Part shown: positions 1 to 12,175 of the stretch, piece by piece
How positions within the stretch are numbered: position 1 is the first letter of the stretch
Layout: every line of letters begins with the position of its first letter
Origin: Blastomyces gilchristii SLH14081
Lineage: Eukaryota; Ascomycota; Eurotiomycetes; Onygenales; Ajellomycetaceae
Assembly (NCBI RefSeq): GCF_000003855.2
Contig: NW_003101663.1
Coordinates: 964,120-1,028,119, forward strand
Direction: 5' to 3'
DNA: 64,000 nt
Position numbers and translations under genes: made by a program
The notes under the pieces: model-generated
The model's database searches: none
Told to the model about the DNA's origin: nothing
Seen by the model: only the letters and a program-made list of their open reading frames with translations

Positions 1-382
1 TAGTATTAAACTAACTCAGATTTAAGAGGAAATTTCTGTTAAGAAATATAGATAAAGTTGTGAAATTCCAGATAATATATTTCTCTTAATAATTTAAAGA
101 AATCTGTAAATATTTAATCTCTCTATCTTTATAATAGATGTTAGATGTGTAGAGACTGCAGTAATAATAAAGTGATTGAAGATATTATATTAAAAATATA
201 CAGTGAGTTCAGAAATCTCAGATTTCTATTAAAAGTAGAAATATATAGACTTTAGAGAATAATGTGAAGTTTCTCTCAGAGAATAAGATCAGATCAGTCT
301 CAGTACAGATATATAAGATTATATCAGTTTATTAATAGAGTTTAACTGATTTAAACTTGTAATCAGATTAAATAATTCAAAT
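1..382 (-). mobile_element. Ty3/gypsy copy A, 5' internal region (partial)
   Basis: This stretch aligns by eye with 38570-38932, the internal sequence next to the 5' LTR of gypsy-1, so it is the start of a minus-strand gypsy element whose body lies left of the window. It covers the leader and perhaps the start of gag. No open frame survives. The match to gypsy-1 is interrupted mainly by C/T and G/A differences. Confidence 0.7.
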
Positions 383-2078
383 TGTAACATGATAAAATTG
401 AAGCAGTGACTAGTGAGTAATATTATTTAGAAGTAGTTATTGGAAAAGCTGTATAAGTAAGCTTGACTATCTTGCTTAAATAGTGAGCTCATGAGCTACA
501 GAGTTATTACAAGAATATCACACATATGATACTTAGTATACTAAGAAAATTATATGAGAAATACAGTAACTCTTATATATATTTCAGTAGAAGATAAAAC
601 AAATCACTGACTTATTCAATAAGAAGTCAGTATCTAGCTATTCTATATAGATAATGAATAGATATCTCTCTTTTATTCTATAAGTAAGAATATCAGAAGT
701 AATACCTTAGCAGTATCTCACTACTATGAAAGAGTAATCTGCTAATCATGTATAGAAGTAAGGTTTTCATATTTATTAATCAGATCTTTCTAGTCTCATA
801 AAAGAGAAAATAGTTTGAAAGAGATATGAATATTCTCTGATAGTCAAGCTGCTTTAAAAAGACTTAGAAATAGTCACATTCATAATGATCAAATGAATCT
901 TGAACTGATTTTAAACTCTGTTTTGAAAATTCAAAAGAGAAGAATATTAAAACTGATAATTCATCTGCACTAAGTTCCTGCTCATATGAATATTCATGAC
1001 AATGAATTGACTGATTCAGCTGTAAAAAAGAGTTCAGAATTCAGCAGATCTATTCAAAAAACAGTGTTCTGATCTTCTATAAAGAGAAAGATAAAAGAAT
1101 CTTGTTTAAACAAGTGAAATAAAAGCTGATAGAAACAAATGAAGAGTATACATTATTCAAGATTTGAGATAAAATCAAAGTGAAAATTGTATTCAATTAA
1201 ATGTAAAAAGAAAATATTCTCATCTATAATTCAGCTAAAACTAGAACATGATTATTTCAAATTCTATATACAAAGATTTGATGATAGATTTAATTCAACA
1301 GAGTACTCATTCTGCAATGTAAATAAAAATCCTGAGTATATTATAATGCATTATGCATCATATAATAGTCTCAGAGTCAGATTGAAGAAGAAGTATGATT
1401 TAAATTAATTAAATATAAGGTTCTTATTCTCAACTGAGACTGGAATTAAATACTTAATAGACTTTCTATCAGAAACTCAAGCAGCTATAAGAAAATGACT
1501 GAATTCAGAAGTATCTGAATATGAAGAGATGAAAATTAATTAGATATAGTCTGTTAAAATAGCTATATACTATCTTTTAATAATTTTATTTTATTATAGT
1601 CTCTCTTTACTGTACTTGTTTCTTTCTGTTCTTTTCTATCTATCTATTTAATATGTCTATCTTTGAGACTATGTTCTCTTTTCCTTTGTCATGATATTTT
1701 CAAATGATTTCAAAGTATTAAAAGGTGTTAAAATACTGCAATTTATAAACAGTTTTTATATTCTGAGCTGGAATTTTCTGATTTTATGTATCTGAAATTG
1801 ATAAATGTATAATAGTTAACTCTATAGATATAGGAAAAACTCTGAGAACTAAAGATTCTCAGATAGATGTTATAGTCTCTGACTGTATACATCTACAATT
1901 GAAGAATAATAATAATAATAATAATAATAATCAGATCTTTCTATATTATATTCAAATAATATTATAGAGTGATTGAAAACCAGTTTAAACAGTCTGCAGA
2001 ATAAATGAAATCATCTATCTGAAAGTAATAAGCCGCATGAAACTATAACAGAGTCTTGACGCGGCTGAAAGTGTGATA
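383..2078 (-). repeat. 5' LTR of gypsy copy A, split by a LINE
   Basis: The LTR starts TGTAAC and ends GTGTGATA (ancestrally ...TGACA). Its two halves, 383-792 and 1944-2078, total about 545 bp and match the 532-534-bp LTRs of the same family at 29465, 38933, 59542 and 60300. A LINE sits between the halves. The right flank runs straight into a truncated MITE, so this element's target duplication cannot be read. Confidence 0.75.
793..1928 (+). mobile_element. 5'-truncated LINE copy A
   Basis: A 1.14-kb 3' fragment of a LINE whose best copy is at 53578-55132. It begins inside the RNase H domain, runs through a C-terminal Cys/His segment (C-x2-C then H-x3-type spacing in other copies) and ends in an (AAT)n tail. 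It is bounded by a 15-bp target duplication, AATCAGATCTTTCTA, at 778-792 and 1929-1943, in the LTR of gypsy copy A. Trp codons seen in the other copy are TGA here (for example in the VPAH region), so it is inactive. Confidence 0.85.
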
Positions 2079-2485
2079 ATAGTAGTCTTATACTGTTGCA
2101 GTGAGACTTACTATCTACTCTTATTATATTTTTCAAGTAAGATTATGATTTTCACTTCTTAATTTAAATTATTTTTATTACTTTAAATGACTTTAAATCT
2201 TATTTAAGTGTTATTAAAAAGTGTTACTTTTTAAAAAATTAAAAATAGTTTAAAAAAACCTTAAAATGCCTAAAAATAGTAACTTTATATCAAGAATGAG
2301 ATTAAATAAGATAAAATAAGACTACTTTCTTATTTTTTCTAAGTTATAATCATTTTAAGATCTGATATATAGTCACTTTATATGTTTTTTCAATGACTAG
2401 TCTCAGTGTGATTCACATCAAGAAATGTATGAGATCAGATCAAATGAGATTAAATGTGAAATTCATGATCCCAGCGGCCAGTCTA
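2079..2485 (+). mobile_element. hAT-derived MITE, left end missing
   Basis: It matches the 506-bp MITEs at 28659, 32725 and 39337 from about their position 100 to the right terminus GGCCAGTCTA. The left end is lost exactly where the gypsy LTR ends. Confidence 0.8.
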
Positions 2486-2855
2486 TTCACAGTCACATCC
2501 ATACAGAATATGAGAAAAAGAAGAACATTTACAGTCAATTCTTGAACTTCAAGAACTGTATAAGCCTGCAGCTGCATTCACACAGAAGAAATTAGAAGAT
2601 TTGTGAATATTTTCAGTCAATTTTTTGACTCTAAGAACTGTATGAGCTTGTAGCTACATTCATATGAAAGAAAGCAGGAGGTTTACAGAACTACATACTC
2701 ATAGTGAGTGTGAGTTATAAACAAAGAAGAACTGAATCTTTGCAGAGAGAGATAGATTATGTCACACTTCTACATGAAAGAGTGTTTTATTGCATTGCAG
2801 CAGCAGCAATTGCAGCAATTGAAGCTGTAATTGCCTGATTAATGAGTGGTGACTA
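2486..2855. other. Gene-free spacer with imperfect ~75-bp direct repeat
   Basis: Two related segments begin near 2531 (CAGTCAATTCTTGAACTTCA) and 2610 (CAGTCAATTTTTTGACTCTA) and continue in parallel through AAGAACTGTAT..AGC and a shared GCTRCATTCA block. No gene is visible. A short CAG/CAA-rich run lies near 2800. Confidence 0.5.
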
Positions 2856-2909
2856 CCTATACAGGCCATTGCGGCTTCCTATACAGGCCGTTGCGGCTTC
2901 CTCTACGGG
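2856..2909. repeat. 22-bp tandem repeat
   Basis: Two near-identical 22-bp units, each CCTATACAGGCC[A/G]TTGCGGC plus TT, lie at 2856-2877 and 2878-2899, followed by a partial third (CCTCTACGGG). They mark the left edge of the GC-normal island. Confidence 0.75.
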
Positions 2910-3089
2910 CGGTCATGTGGGGGCGTGCAAGATCGCACCTTCTATTCTAATCAGGTTTTTAAAGCACCTAACATATTGCTTCGCTTCGCTCCGCAAATAA
3001 AGCTGGAGTACACCTATAAGATAAATCAAGAAACGCAAAGCTGTCTATGTTCCAACTGTGCCTACTCATTGCTCAATTTCATAACAACC

Positions 3090-3911
3090 ATGGCCCCAAC
3101 AATCTCGCAGTCTTTCGACTGCAAATTACCAAGAGCACCTGAGATCGAATTTGGTTTTAAGGGCTCCTATCGAGAATTCAAATCCACTGTTCCATCCACC
3201 GTTGACATCGATGCAATACCTGTCTTCATCAAAGAAGATGCTTCGGTTTTCCAGACGATCGCAGAAAGATATTTCCCCCCTGTGACACCCTTCAGCCCAC
3301 TCCAAGCTAGCCTGCCCATACTGGAAAAAACGCATCGTTTGGACACAGAGGCCGACGTTTTGCGGATTTCTATACTTCAACTCATCCATCCTGTGAATAT
3401 AGCTCTCCAGGAGATACTCCAAGCCGGGACCAAAATTATCTGCGGAACTGAGTCATATGGTGGACCTAAAAGTCGTTTCGATGTGCAGTGGTCCCTTTAT
3501 TCCGACCAGGGAACGTTGCTGGAGATTCTTGCTGTTCTTGAGGTCAAAAATACGCACATTATACGTCGAGTTGACTTTGCGCCGGCTGAAGCCACCGAGC
3601 AGAACTTAGAGATACAAAGGAGCAAGGCCGCCAGTAGAGAGCCGCATTTTACGCTGCTTGAGAAGAATGCAGTTTGGCTCTCAAAGCAAGCCGGTAAATA
3701 CTCGCAACAGTGCGCCAGTGTTGCGGTGTTTGACTGGAATGCTATGTTTATTTTCAATTACCTTCATGAACAATCTACTATAGGCGGGGCGGTGAGAGGC
3801 ACTTACTTCGATGAATCTGGCTCGACCAAGGATATGACGTTCCGGCGCCTTCTTTTCGCATTTGTGGCTCGGGCACTGAAAAGGTACGAAGCTGTGAGTA
3901 TGCGGAGCTAG
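3090..3911 (+). CDS. PD-(D/E)XK nuclease-like protein
   Basis: The start chosen is ATG 3090, in a strong context (ACCATGG), giving 273 aa. The frame is open back to 2925 but has no earlier ATG, only a GTG at 2925, so an upstream exon is possible. Core motifs of the PD-(D/E)XK fold appear in order: an acidic helix with E87, then D131 (RFDVQW), E151-x-K153 (LAVLEVKN) on the next strand, and Q200...K203-Y204 (LSKQAGKYS) followed by a hydrophobic strand (VAVFDW). This is the classic D...ExK...QxxxY nuclease layout. No signal peptide or membrane segment is seen. The nuclease fold is an inference from motifs; target and role are unknown. Codon use and GC content are normal and there are no internal stops, unlike the flanks. 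In the pre-insertion locus the kinase-like gene was only several kb away. Fungal effector-like proteins often combine this fold with kinase domains, but the two are separate genes here. Confidence 0.6.
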   Translation: MAPTISQSFDCKLPRAPEIEFGFKGSYREFKSTVPSTVDIDAIPVFIKEDASVFQTIAERYFPPVTPFSPLQASLPILEKTHRLDTEADVLRISILQLIHPVNIALQEILQAGTKIICGTESYGGPKSRFDVQWSLYSDQGTLLEILAVLEVKNTHIIRRVDFAPAEATEQNLEIQRSKAASREPHFTLLEKNAVWLSKQAGKYSQQCASVAVFDWNAMFIFNYLHEQSTIGGAVRGTYFDESGSTKDMTFRRLLFAFVARALKRYEAVSMRS

Positions 3912-4599
3912 TTTCTCTGTATTCCAACAGGTATAAATGTACTTGAAGAAGCAGGTCTGCGGCCAATGTCTGTCCATGATTTTGTGTGTTTGTTGTGTCA
4001 GATTTGTTATCTTCATGTTGGCGATGTCAGCTGTTCCTGCAGGTCATTCTTTCGTTTTTTTTTTTCAAGTGATTAGTTTTATTGGGTAGCTCTCCTGGGT
4101 AAATAACTTAAATCTGCTGTTATCATGGGACTACGGACGCATATCTTCACTGGGTCTATTAATAGTGGAATGCCGCAGACCGGCTTAATACCCCGACGCG
4201 ACCAGAGACAACCTCACAATCACCCTGCATCCGCGATCAGTATAGGGATTCCGGGGGCCACTACTTAAGTAAATGCTCTACACCCCGGAGCCCTTGTGCG
4301 CTATAGGTTTCTTTCCACAGATGAGAGAGAATGCAGGAGAAGATTTGTGGAGTCCCTTAGCAGAAATAACGCTAAACGCAGTACTTCAGTCAAAGGGCTC
4401 GATAGCGAGTAAAAACGACCGATCGCTCGAAATAACCTTTTGACAGAAGGTGTCGTTATGGAACGCTCCTTTTGGCGCAAAGGCCACCCTTTTTCTGGAC
4501 CCTCGCCCGTAGCTATAAAATGAAAGCTCTTCTCATAGGGATACAGTATGTGAGAACAGTCAAGTCTCAAGAGCCTTTATTTTCTATTGTGTCTCAGTT
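3912..4599. other. Intergenic, no convincing gene
   Basis: GC-normal sequence downstream of the nuclease-like gene. A T-rich run at about 4054-4070 could serve transcript ending. The minus-strand open stretch 4570-4301 has no ATG near its start and no recognisable motif. Confidence 0.5.
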
Positions 4600-5144
4600 T
4601 TATGCTTGTATAATGGAAAGTTTGATGTGAACGGCCAATCTGGGAGGCCATCTGGTGTTTTGTCTGGTCAGAATGTCCAAGGCAAATCGGAGGTTCCGAA
4701 ATATTTGATGGCCTGTATTTATTCTTTGGTCCCACCGCGTGAGGCCCGTTTCTACGGATCTCCCCGGCTTCCATGTCTGCGGTGATTGTGTATGAAGATG
4801 TCTGGCGCAGGACCGCCCTTCGTTTGATTCTCTGTTGTAGTCCAATAATTGATGGAAGTTAGTCAAATTTTGTAAACATCGCTAGTCATACATCAACGGG
4901 AAACGTGGTCCGTTAACCTGTGTCTCAAATCTCGGTCTAGCGTCTCATAAGGTGGCTGGCTGCTTGTTGCAAGATATCCCAGGAAGTAAGATAATCCGTT
5001 CCGAGCTATGATTCGCGTACCATGGGAATTGGGTGCAAGCATGCCATGCCATGCTCCATCTTCCATTTTGCCAGCAATATGGGTAAGTAGCATCGATCTC
5101 TTTGTGACTTGGTCTCTGACAGTTATCACAGAGTTGGAATTCAT
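4600..5144 (-). CDS. Possible two-exon gene, unknown protein
   Basis: Exon 1 would run 5144-4918 from an ATG in the context CACGATGA; exon 2 would run 4831-4600. The intron between them (4917-4832, 86 bp) has donor GTTAAC, a good fungal branch site (TGACTAAC) and acceptor CAACAG. Splicing joins the two open frames cleanly into 152 aa; without it exon 1 ends at a stop at 4893. The product is basic and Trp-containing, with no signal peptide, membrane segment or family I recognise. Part of the support is only that the frame stays open through predicted splice sites. It lies tail-to-tail with the nuclease-like gene, in GC-normal sequence. It could instead be noncoding. Confidence 0.35.
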
Positions 5145-6050
5145 CGTGACGCAGGCTTTGAAGATGGGATGATATTTATGGGTAATGTGCTTACGGAAAG
5201 GCGTAGTCGGTCCCAGTCAAAAGCCCAATGCTCTTGCTACCAGCTGGTATCGATGCGATTTCTGGTGGACAAGCCCTGCTAGTGTCACCTCCAGTGTGCA
5301 CAGACATTTGGTGGAGTGGACCATCGTTGGTTGGCCACCACAATGGTACTCGCGACCCAGCCTAGCACAGTAATGGTTTAGTGTGGGGCATCCCTAACAG
5401 AGAATTTCCCCACCTGTGCTGCCAATTGGTATTGTTCAACTTGAAGTATGTGTTGAAGAAGGACAGTGTGAAAAGGAAGAAGTTGTTCAACATATGAAGA
5501 ATCTTTTGAAGCTTCAAAAGTTGAGTCTAGCAGTTTGCACCACAATATGAACCCTGTTCACATATTTTCACTCAAGATTTATAGTATGAGCAATGAGATA
5601 TCAGGATGCCTCTGAACAGTCATGAGAAGAAATTATGCACTTAGACATTTTTCTGTGTTTTGAATCTGGTTGAAAGAACTCCTATAGTCTCTGAGCTCGG
5701 ATTGTGCTTGGGCGGATAATAGAGGCTTGCTGTAGTGGAATGTTCCAGATGTGGCGGCTAGCCTAGACTGGAACTGAGGAAGAGAGAAACTGCTTTTCAA
5801 TTCAATCAGTCAACAATTTTGAGAATAAAAGTCATCACCATCGGTCTGCCGGTCGCAGGACAGACAGTAGTTCGGACACAGTCTGGGGATATTGGAAGAA
5901 GATTTGGAGTTTTGCGGCTGGAGAAGATTAAATTATTGTCATTTTTCATTGAGCTCTCTCTCATATGTCATACTGACGTCAATGCTTCATCTTTTTTTTA
6001 GTTTAGAACGTTTTTGACTTAGGAAAGGCTGCTCTGCTTGAGTGCTGGGT
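5145..6050. other. Intergenic, weak coding hints only
   Basis: No gene can be supported. About 5390-5530 on the plus strand has an acidic, Leu-rich open frame (from PPVLPIGIVQLE to about LSLAVCTTI) that lacks a start and ends at a TGA near 5550; it may be a gene relic. Confidence 0.4.
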
Positions 6051-6299
6051 TTTGTTAAATCAAAAAAAAAAAAAATGATTGGCCAAAAATAGAACATCCT
6101 TGCTTTGCGCCAAATGAAGAGTTGCATCCGGAAAATTAGAAATTCCGGGTGCTGAGTGAGCCCAGTTGTAGGAAGCTATCCCTTCTATCAGACCACAAAA
6201 CAGCTTGAACATGAATTTTGACAGTCAGATCTAAATATGTTCATAAACTACCAAGTGTGACATTTATCAAATATATTCTTAGCACCTTATTGCTGATCC
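6051..6299. repeat. Dispersed ~240-bp repeat, copy 1
   Basis: Closely similar to 22031-22266 from TTTGTTAAATCAAA through GAAATTCCGGGTGCTG and CTATCAGACCACAAAAC to CACCTTATTGCTGATCC. Differences are small indels and substitutions, not RIP-like transitions. Not recognised; it may be a segmental duplicate or a non-autonomous element. Confidence 0.75.
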
Positions 6300-7265
6300 A
6301 GGAAACTATATCGGCTAGAATCAAGGGATGGGCTTGCCTTGTATGGATAACCGCCTTGCTGCAGATTTTGATGGAAGATGGTCCTTGAAGCAAGCATGCG
6401 CAGTTTTGATACCGGTGCCTTATTGTTGACCCAGGAAATGATGCACTGCTGGCATCGGGGGATGGGCTTCCATACCCTGTCCCGTGCATCAAGTCTCAAG
6501 CCAAACTTTTGTCTCTCGATTGTTTTGACAATCATCACTAGCCCCCTTACCTCGGCCACCCACGCTTGTTACTCACGGGAGGAAGTTGCTCTTGTAGCTG
6601 CATGGCCTTTTGCCTTGCACATGCGCCCTGTTACATGTAGTGATTTGGGCTGCAAAAAACAGCTCTCTCATAATTAGCCTGATTGCTAAATTCAACTAGA
6701 CCAATGATTGACTACTATCCAGCTGCAGTTGCTGTGTCACGAATTCTTTGCTTTGGGGATTATACAGTCCGAGTCCGGGTTTGGTTGTGTCATATTTGTT
6801 TTGGCACCGGGGGCCTTACTGCCGGGGGACAAATTGGTGGGCCCATGCCTATACACGTCAACACGTCTATTCATGAGACCTGTGCGAAAAGTTATTATCC
6901 CGACAAAGACAGCCCCCGTGGCGAGTATCAATTAACATGGATCTAAGCTCATTGCCTTGTTTGAATGCTGGCTGGTCATCCATGCTTGGATGTTTTGATC
7001 CCACACCTGCATTCGTTCGCATTTTTGGCACCGGCGCCTTACCGTCTTAGCCACTATAATTTTTACTCATGTATGTACCGGGGGAGGTAATGATGAGCTT
7101 CCAGAAATGGGCGGCCAATGCCGCTTCCTCCAACTTTAAAGGGGAAGATATCCCCTCCCCCAACAATGATTTTTATGTCCGAATTAAATCTCTTTTACTT
7201 GCCTTATACTCTAGATTTTACAGAACATCGGAATAAAAATCCGTTGCGAGCACGTCATCCGAGCC
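6281..7265. repeat. Spacer with recurring GGCACC..CCTTA motif
   Basis: Two related blocks, 6281-6337 and 6412-6470, share CACC/TGCC-TTATTG-TGA(T/C)CCAGGAAA and a GGGATGGGCTT end. Shorter versions of the motif appear at about 6801 (TTGGCACCGGGGGCCTTACT) and 7025 (TTGGCACCGGCGCCTTACC). No gene is convincing here. The last 300 bases lead up to the ATG at 7266 and may hold that gene's promoter. Confidence 0.45.
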
Positions 7266-7278
7266 ATGGCAGATCAGG

Positions 7279-7378
7279 TGTTGGTGATTACTACACCTAC
7301 CCTAGTCACGTGCCACCCCAACCTATTTAGTGTAACTCGCGTAGTTAGATTACAACATAACAACATTATCCTTCAAGA
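7279..7378 (+). repeat. copia-2 5' LTR
   Basis: 100 bp, TGTTGG...CTTCAAGA. It keeps CACGTG and CC runs, whereas the 3' copy has CATGTG and TC in their place. Confidence 0.9.
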
Positions 7379-7576
7379 GGTTATGAAGCCCTTCACAAGC
7401 AACGAATAACCGCAATAACATGCCAACTACATCTCCATGTATTATTACATGTGTCTAGATGTTTTTTATTGATTAATTGAACTCATGATTAATCTAAGAT
7501 TTGAGGGGACATCTGACTTAATAAAAGAATATGTATCTTTAAGATAAAGAAATGAGAAAATATCAGAGCAGTAAAC

Positions 7577-7834
7577 TGTAAGAATAAGTACTCACAGACA
7601 ATTATTCAGGTGTTTGCAGCTTGGCATGATATATACTATTAACTACTAGAAGTATTCACAGTAGAAAGATAAAATATAGAGATTAAATATATAATAGTAT
7701 TTAAGCTGAGTTATAAATAGTATTCATGAACTTCAGTCTATATAGTTATATGTAGTCAAGAGTCACTAGCTCTATTAGTTATATAAGAGATAGAAATAGA
7801 GATAAAGAATTCATGAGAAGTAAGATTTCTTATA
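7577..7834 (-). repeat. gypsy-2 3' LTR
   Basis: 258 bp. It differs from the 5' LTR by about thirty transitions and, by eye, no transversion or indel. Confidence 0.92.
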
Positions 7835-10249
7835 TACTCTTCTCTCTCTAAGACTTTATCTGTAAAATCTTTTACTAAGTGACTTTATAAAATCAGCTCA
7901 GCACTGTAGTAATACTCACTAAAAATTCTTTATATTTATAAAAAATCTCAGTGAGGAAAAATCTCTTATTATTATAAAGAGAAAAGAGTCTGTTACTCAG
8001 TTTCTTATTTTATAAAATTCTTTATAATTTATAAATTCTTCTCTAACTATTATACAGATTTATCTTATATCTTTTATATAGAAGAGTTTCAGTTAACTCT
8101 TAATTATTTTTATAAGATTCTTATATAACTATTATACAGATTCATCTCACAGATAAATCACTCTCTATAAGATTATTCTTATTAGAGAGAAGTATTTATA
8201 AGTTAATCTTTTACTTATTCTTATAAATCATTATTCTTTAATACTGTAGAATTATAAGAAATTTTCTATTCTTTTATTAACTCTGTAGAAATGTAGAATC
8301 AAGATATTCATAGTCTGTAATCACTCTTTATAGTTATATAGAAAGATTCAGATCTATGATTTATAATCACTTTTATTTACTAGAGTAATCTAACTATTTT
8401 ATAAAATTACTCATAGTGTAAGTAAATCTCTCTAAAGTAGTATAAATATCTCAGATCTATTTATAAAATCTTATCTTCTTTTTTCTTTTTCTATAACAGC
8501 TCTTATTCTTATAAACTGTGAGTATTATTATTTATCTGTGAAGTATTTTCACTTAGATAATAGAGAGAGAGTATTTCTAATAATATCTGTATATTAATTC
8601 AAGAACTTCTTAAGAATAAAAATTTTTTTTAATTTTAATATCTTTATAAATGATGTCTGATTATTACTAAGCTTTTTATAAGTATCTTTATAATTTCTCT
8701 GATTACTTTTTATCAGCTGATAAAGTAGAAATACTACTACTTATAACTGTATCTTTATCTTTCTCAGTCTCATCACTGTACTTAATTTTCAGATTAGCAG
8801 TTAATCTCATATCTCTCTCAGATCAGTCTCTGACTCTAAGTAGTATAGTTTCTCTCTTTACTATAAGTCTTCTTATAAGTAATTTCTTACAGACTCTAGT
8901 TAACAGTTCTTATAAAGCTCTCAGTGTTATCAGTGTCTTCTACAGCTCTATAAGTCTATAATTATCTTCTCTCTATCTGTACAATCTCTGATCAGATATA
9001 TGTAAATATATCTAGGTTTTTCATCAATAATTCTCACATCACAGTACATTTTTATAATCTTATTATTAATAAGAGATAAGTTCTCAGATATCTGTAAAAT
9101 TCAGATAATTAAGATAATACAAATATTATAAATTTGTAATAGAAGTTAATCTGAATAGATGAGCTCTCTCTTTATATCTTAATTATTTCTGAGCTGAATA
9201 CTTCAGTATAACTGAGAGAGTAAACATAGCTTTATAAGAGATATCTAATTATATGTATAGACAGTCAGCTCTCAAGACTCTGCTATAACTGTATATACTC
9301 TGATATTCAGTCTCTCTGAAGTCTGTGCATTTCTAACAATCTTTATATTAAATATAATAATTATCTGTACTGTAGATATAATACTCTCTACTTCTTTAAA
9401 GAAGAAAATTAATAGTTATAAGAGAATTAAGTATCACAGATATTGAGAGTGTGAATATGAATTTTCTTTATTTTTTCTTTATTAGTCTTTAAATTGTGTT
9501 CACAGTTCTATTTATTTTCTTATTTTTTAACTTTAATAAGAACATGATTTCTTCTTTCTTTATATATATCACAGACTATTCATCTCAGTAGAAACTTATT
9601 ATTTTATAGACTAGAATTTATAAATAACAGTGTTAATATCTTTATTATAATCAGATTCTTAGTGAAGACTATATTATTCTGACTTATTAGAATTTATAGT
9701 ATAAAAATCATGTCTTAGTTTCTGTAGATATCTTATCTATCTGAATAATTCTTAAGTGAACTTATTCATCTTATTAGAATATTCTTATCACTGAATCTTA
9801 AATCAGAGCTTATAATCTTACTTCTCTGAGTTAATAATCTCTTTAATCTGATATTCTCTTTCACTTTTTAATACTTTATAAACAGAGTGATGAGTCACAG
9901 AGTTCTCTTCTAAGAATTTCTTATATTTATAGAGTAAAGAGATATAAAAAACATTATATATCTGTAACTCAGATAACAATTTTAATCTATAGAATTATAA
10001 ACTAATTTTCTTTATAATCTTATAAGACTCTATTTATAAGAGATTCAGCTTCTTACTAGATCTCTATATAATAATATTTTCTAGACTTAGTCAGACTCTA
10101 TTATCTTTCTTGAAACTTTTTATAATATACTTAAAGTCATAGTATCTCTTCTGATACTCTTGAGTCTTTCTTAAGAATTCACAGACTTTCTCTCAGATCT
10201 TCTGAATTCTCTCAGTCTATTTACAGATATTATTACACTCTATAGTGTA

Positions 10250-10950
10250 CTCTTATAAGTTTATCAATATTATTTACAGATAAGTCTCAGTGAGTATTTC
10301 AAAGAGAGTTTTATCTATACTAACATATTTTAAGTTATTATATATAAACTCTGTAAGTGATAATCAATACACTCAGTCATTCTGATTGTAATTGACAAAG
10401 TACTGTAGATACTATTTTAATATACTTATTAAATATTTTATCTAATTATCTATCTATTAATGAAAAGCTATACTTAGATCTTATAAGATCTTCAGTATAG
10501 TTATCAGATCAGATTAGAACTCTTTTATAAAGATTAATTCTCTATCTGAGATAATATTCATAGATAACTCATGCAATCAGATTATATCACAGATAAAGAT
10601 ATAAGTTAAATTCTTTAATATTAAGTTCTTATAGATGAATATAAAGTGTGTTATTTTAATAAAGTAATTCACTATTATCAGCACACTGTCAAAGTAGATA
10701 TTATTTATATTCTTACTTTTAGAGAGACTTATAAGAGTATTTATTTCTAGCTGTTCTCAAGATTTCTGTGAAATGAGTAGAGAAGTAAGTTCTTTATATA
10801 ATCTGAACTACACTATCTATAAATTCTGATAAATAGTATAAGAATTCACTATCTTCTTCACAAGTTCTTATATCTTCAGTCAGAAGTATTTTCTTATGAG
10901 TAACTCATGAGTTCTAGTGTCTATAAAATGATCTGCTAGAGAAGAGTTAT
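10250..10950 (-). pseudogene. gypsy-2 integrase remnant
   Basis: Read on the minus strand across stops, about 10,560-10,330 gives the integrase core end seen in Ty3/gypsy elements: a short Trp-rich block, then N-K-Y-I-E...V-L-C-Q-L-Q, then W-L-S-V. Spacing downstream of RNase H is as expected. Boundaries are approximate. Confidence 0.5.
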
Positions 10951-11764
10951 GATATCTTTTAATAAGTTTTATATATAGAAACTCATTTATAGATACATAA
11001 ATTCAGCTCTCTCTTTATAAGAGATTATTTAAGTCTCTTCAATTCTTTATTTCTGCAGAGTTAGTCTCTATTATAAGCAGTTTCTGAATATACTAAGTAT
11101 ATTCATTCTTCAGTTGTAGTTCAGACAATCTGAATAGAAGATCTTATAAAGACTTATACTCTGTTTTCTCTTATATCAGATCTTTCACAGTGCTTCTCAA
11201 AGTCTACAAACTCTTCAGATTATAAATACTCTCTTCAAGAATTCTTACAAAGATTCTCAGAGTGTTAACTCTCAGTGTTATAGAGAGTAGTTATACAGAC
11301 TTCTTCTCTCTCTTTCTCTTCTTCTCTTACAGAGAATTGAGAGACTCTTCAGTCAATCTCTTTATAATACTCAGTCTGAGTATTCTGTGAAGCTTTTCTA
11401 TCTTCTCTAGTCTCTCTATATCTATTATTCTGATCTTCTTAATATAGTCTGATCTGTGAGAGAGTTTATTCACTGAGTTCTTAGTTTTCTTAATATATTT
11501 TATCTTGAATCAGAACTCACTCAGTCTCTGAGCTCAGTGAATCTGTTATTATAAGAGTTTCTTAATTGAAGTAAACTGTTATAAACTGTTATAATCAGTT
11601 TTAACAGTAATTACTGTTATAAGACTCTCAAAGTAGTGATATTAATAATAGAAGAATTTCACTATTATAAGAAGCTTCTGATTATAAATATCATAGTTAA
11701 TCTCTATAAATTATATCTTTCATGAGAAAAAGATCACTGAGACTCAGTTCTCATTTAACTGTAG

Positions 11765-11992
11765 TTATAAGACTATTTCTGAAATTATAAAGAAGAAGAC
11801 ATCTGTCTTTAATCTAATTAAGAGTACAAGATCAAAGTAGAACAGTATCACTGTATCTGTAAATATCTGTTTCAATCTTATAAAGACTTTATAAGCTTCT
11901 GAAGTAAGAAAGTTCTCACAGTTCTCTCTTCTTAACAATCTTTTCATTCTCTGTTCATGAAATGACTTTTTCTTATTTTCACTCTTCAGCAT
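11765..11992 (-). pseudogene. gypsy-2 RNase H start
   Basis: A 75-codon open piece ends with F-I-R-L-K-Q-I-F-T-D-T-V-I-L-F and L-I-R-L-K-T-D, matching the Ty3/gypsy connection-to-RNase H region (usually ...AF..LK..FT..PIL.HFDP....RLETDAS). It is broken on both sides. Confidence 0.7.
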
Positions 11993-12175
11993 ATCTGTAA
12001 GGGCTAAGAAGATTCTTATAAATATAAAGATAAACTATCTATAGAAATTCACAAAGCTCAGAAAGATCTGAATCTTATAAATACTAGTTAACTTCAGTTA
12101 TAATAGAATAGTCTTAACTTATAAAGATTTTATCTGAATACTATCTACAGTAATTACATATTCTAGGAAATTATT

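Noticed and set aside
2925..3089. Upstream extension of the nuclease-like frame
   Set aside because: It begins only with GTG, which fungi do not normally use; the ATG at 3090 has a strong context. An upstream exon stays possible.
3893..3929. Possible intron GTGAGT...CAG at the end of the nuclease-like gene
   Set aside because: Only 37 bases, shorter than usual fungal introns, and the next codons stop at once.
6241..6946. Several overlapping 75-99-aa frames on both strands
   Set aside because: No starts in good context, no motifs, no splice structure; they fall in the repeat-motif spacer.
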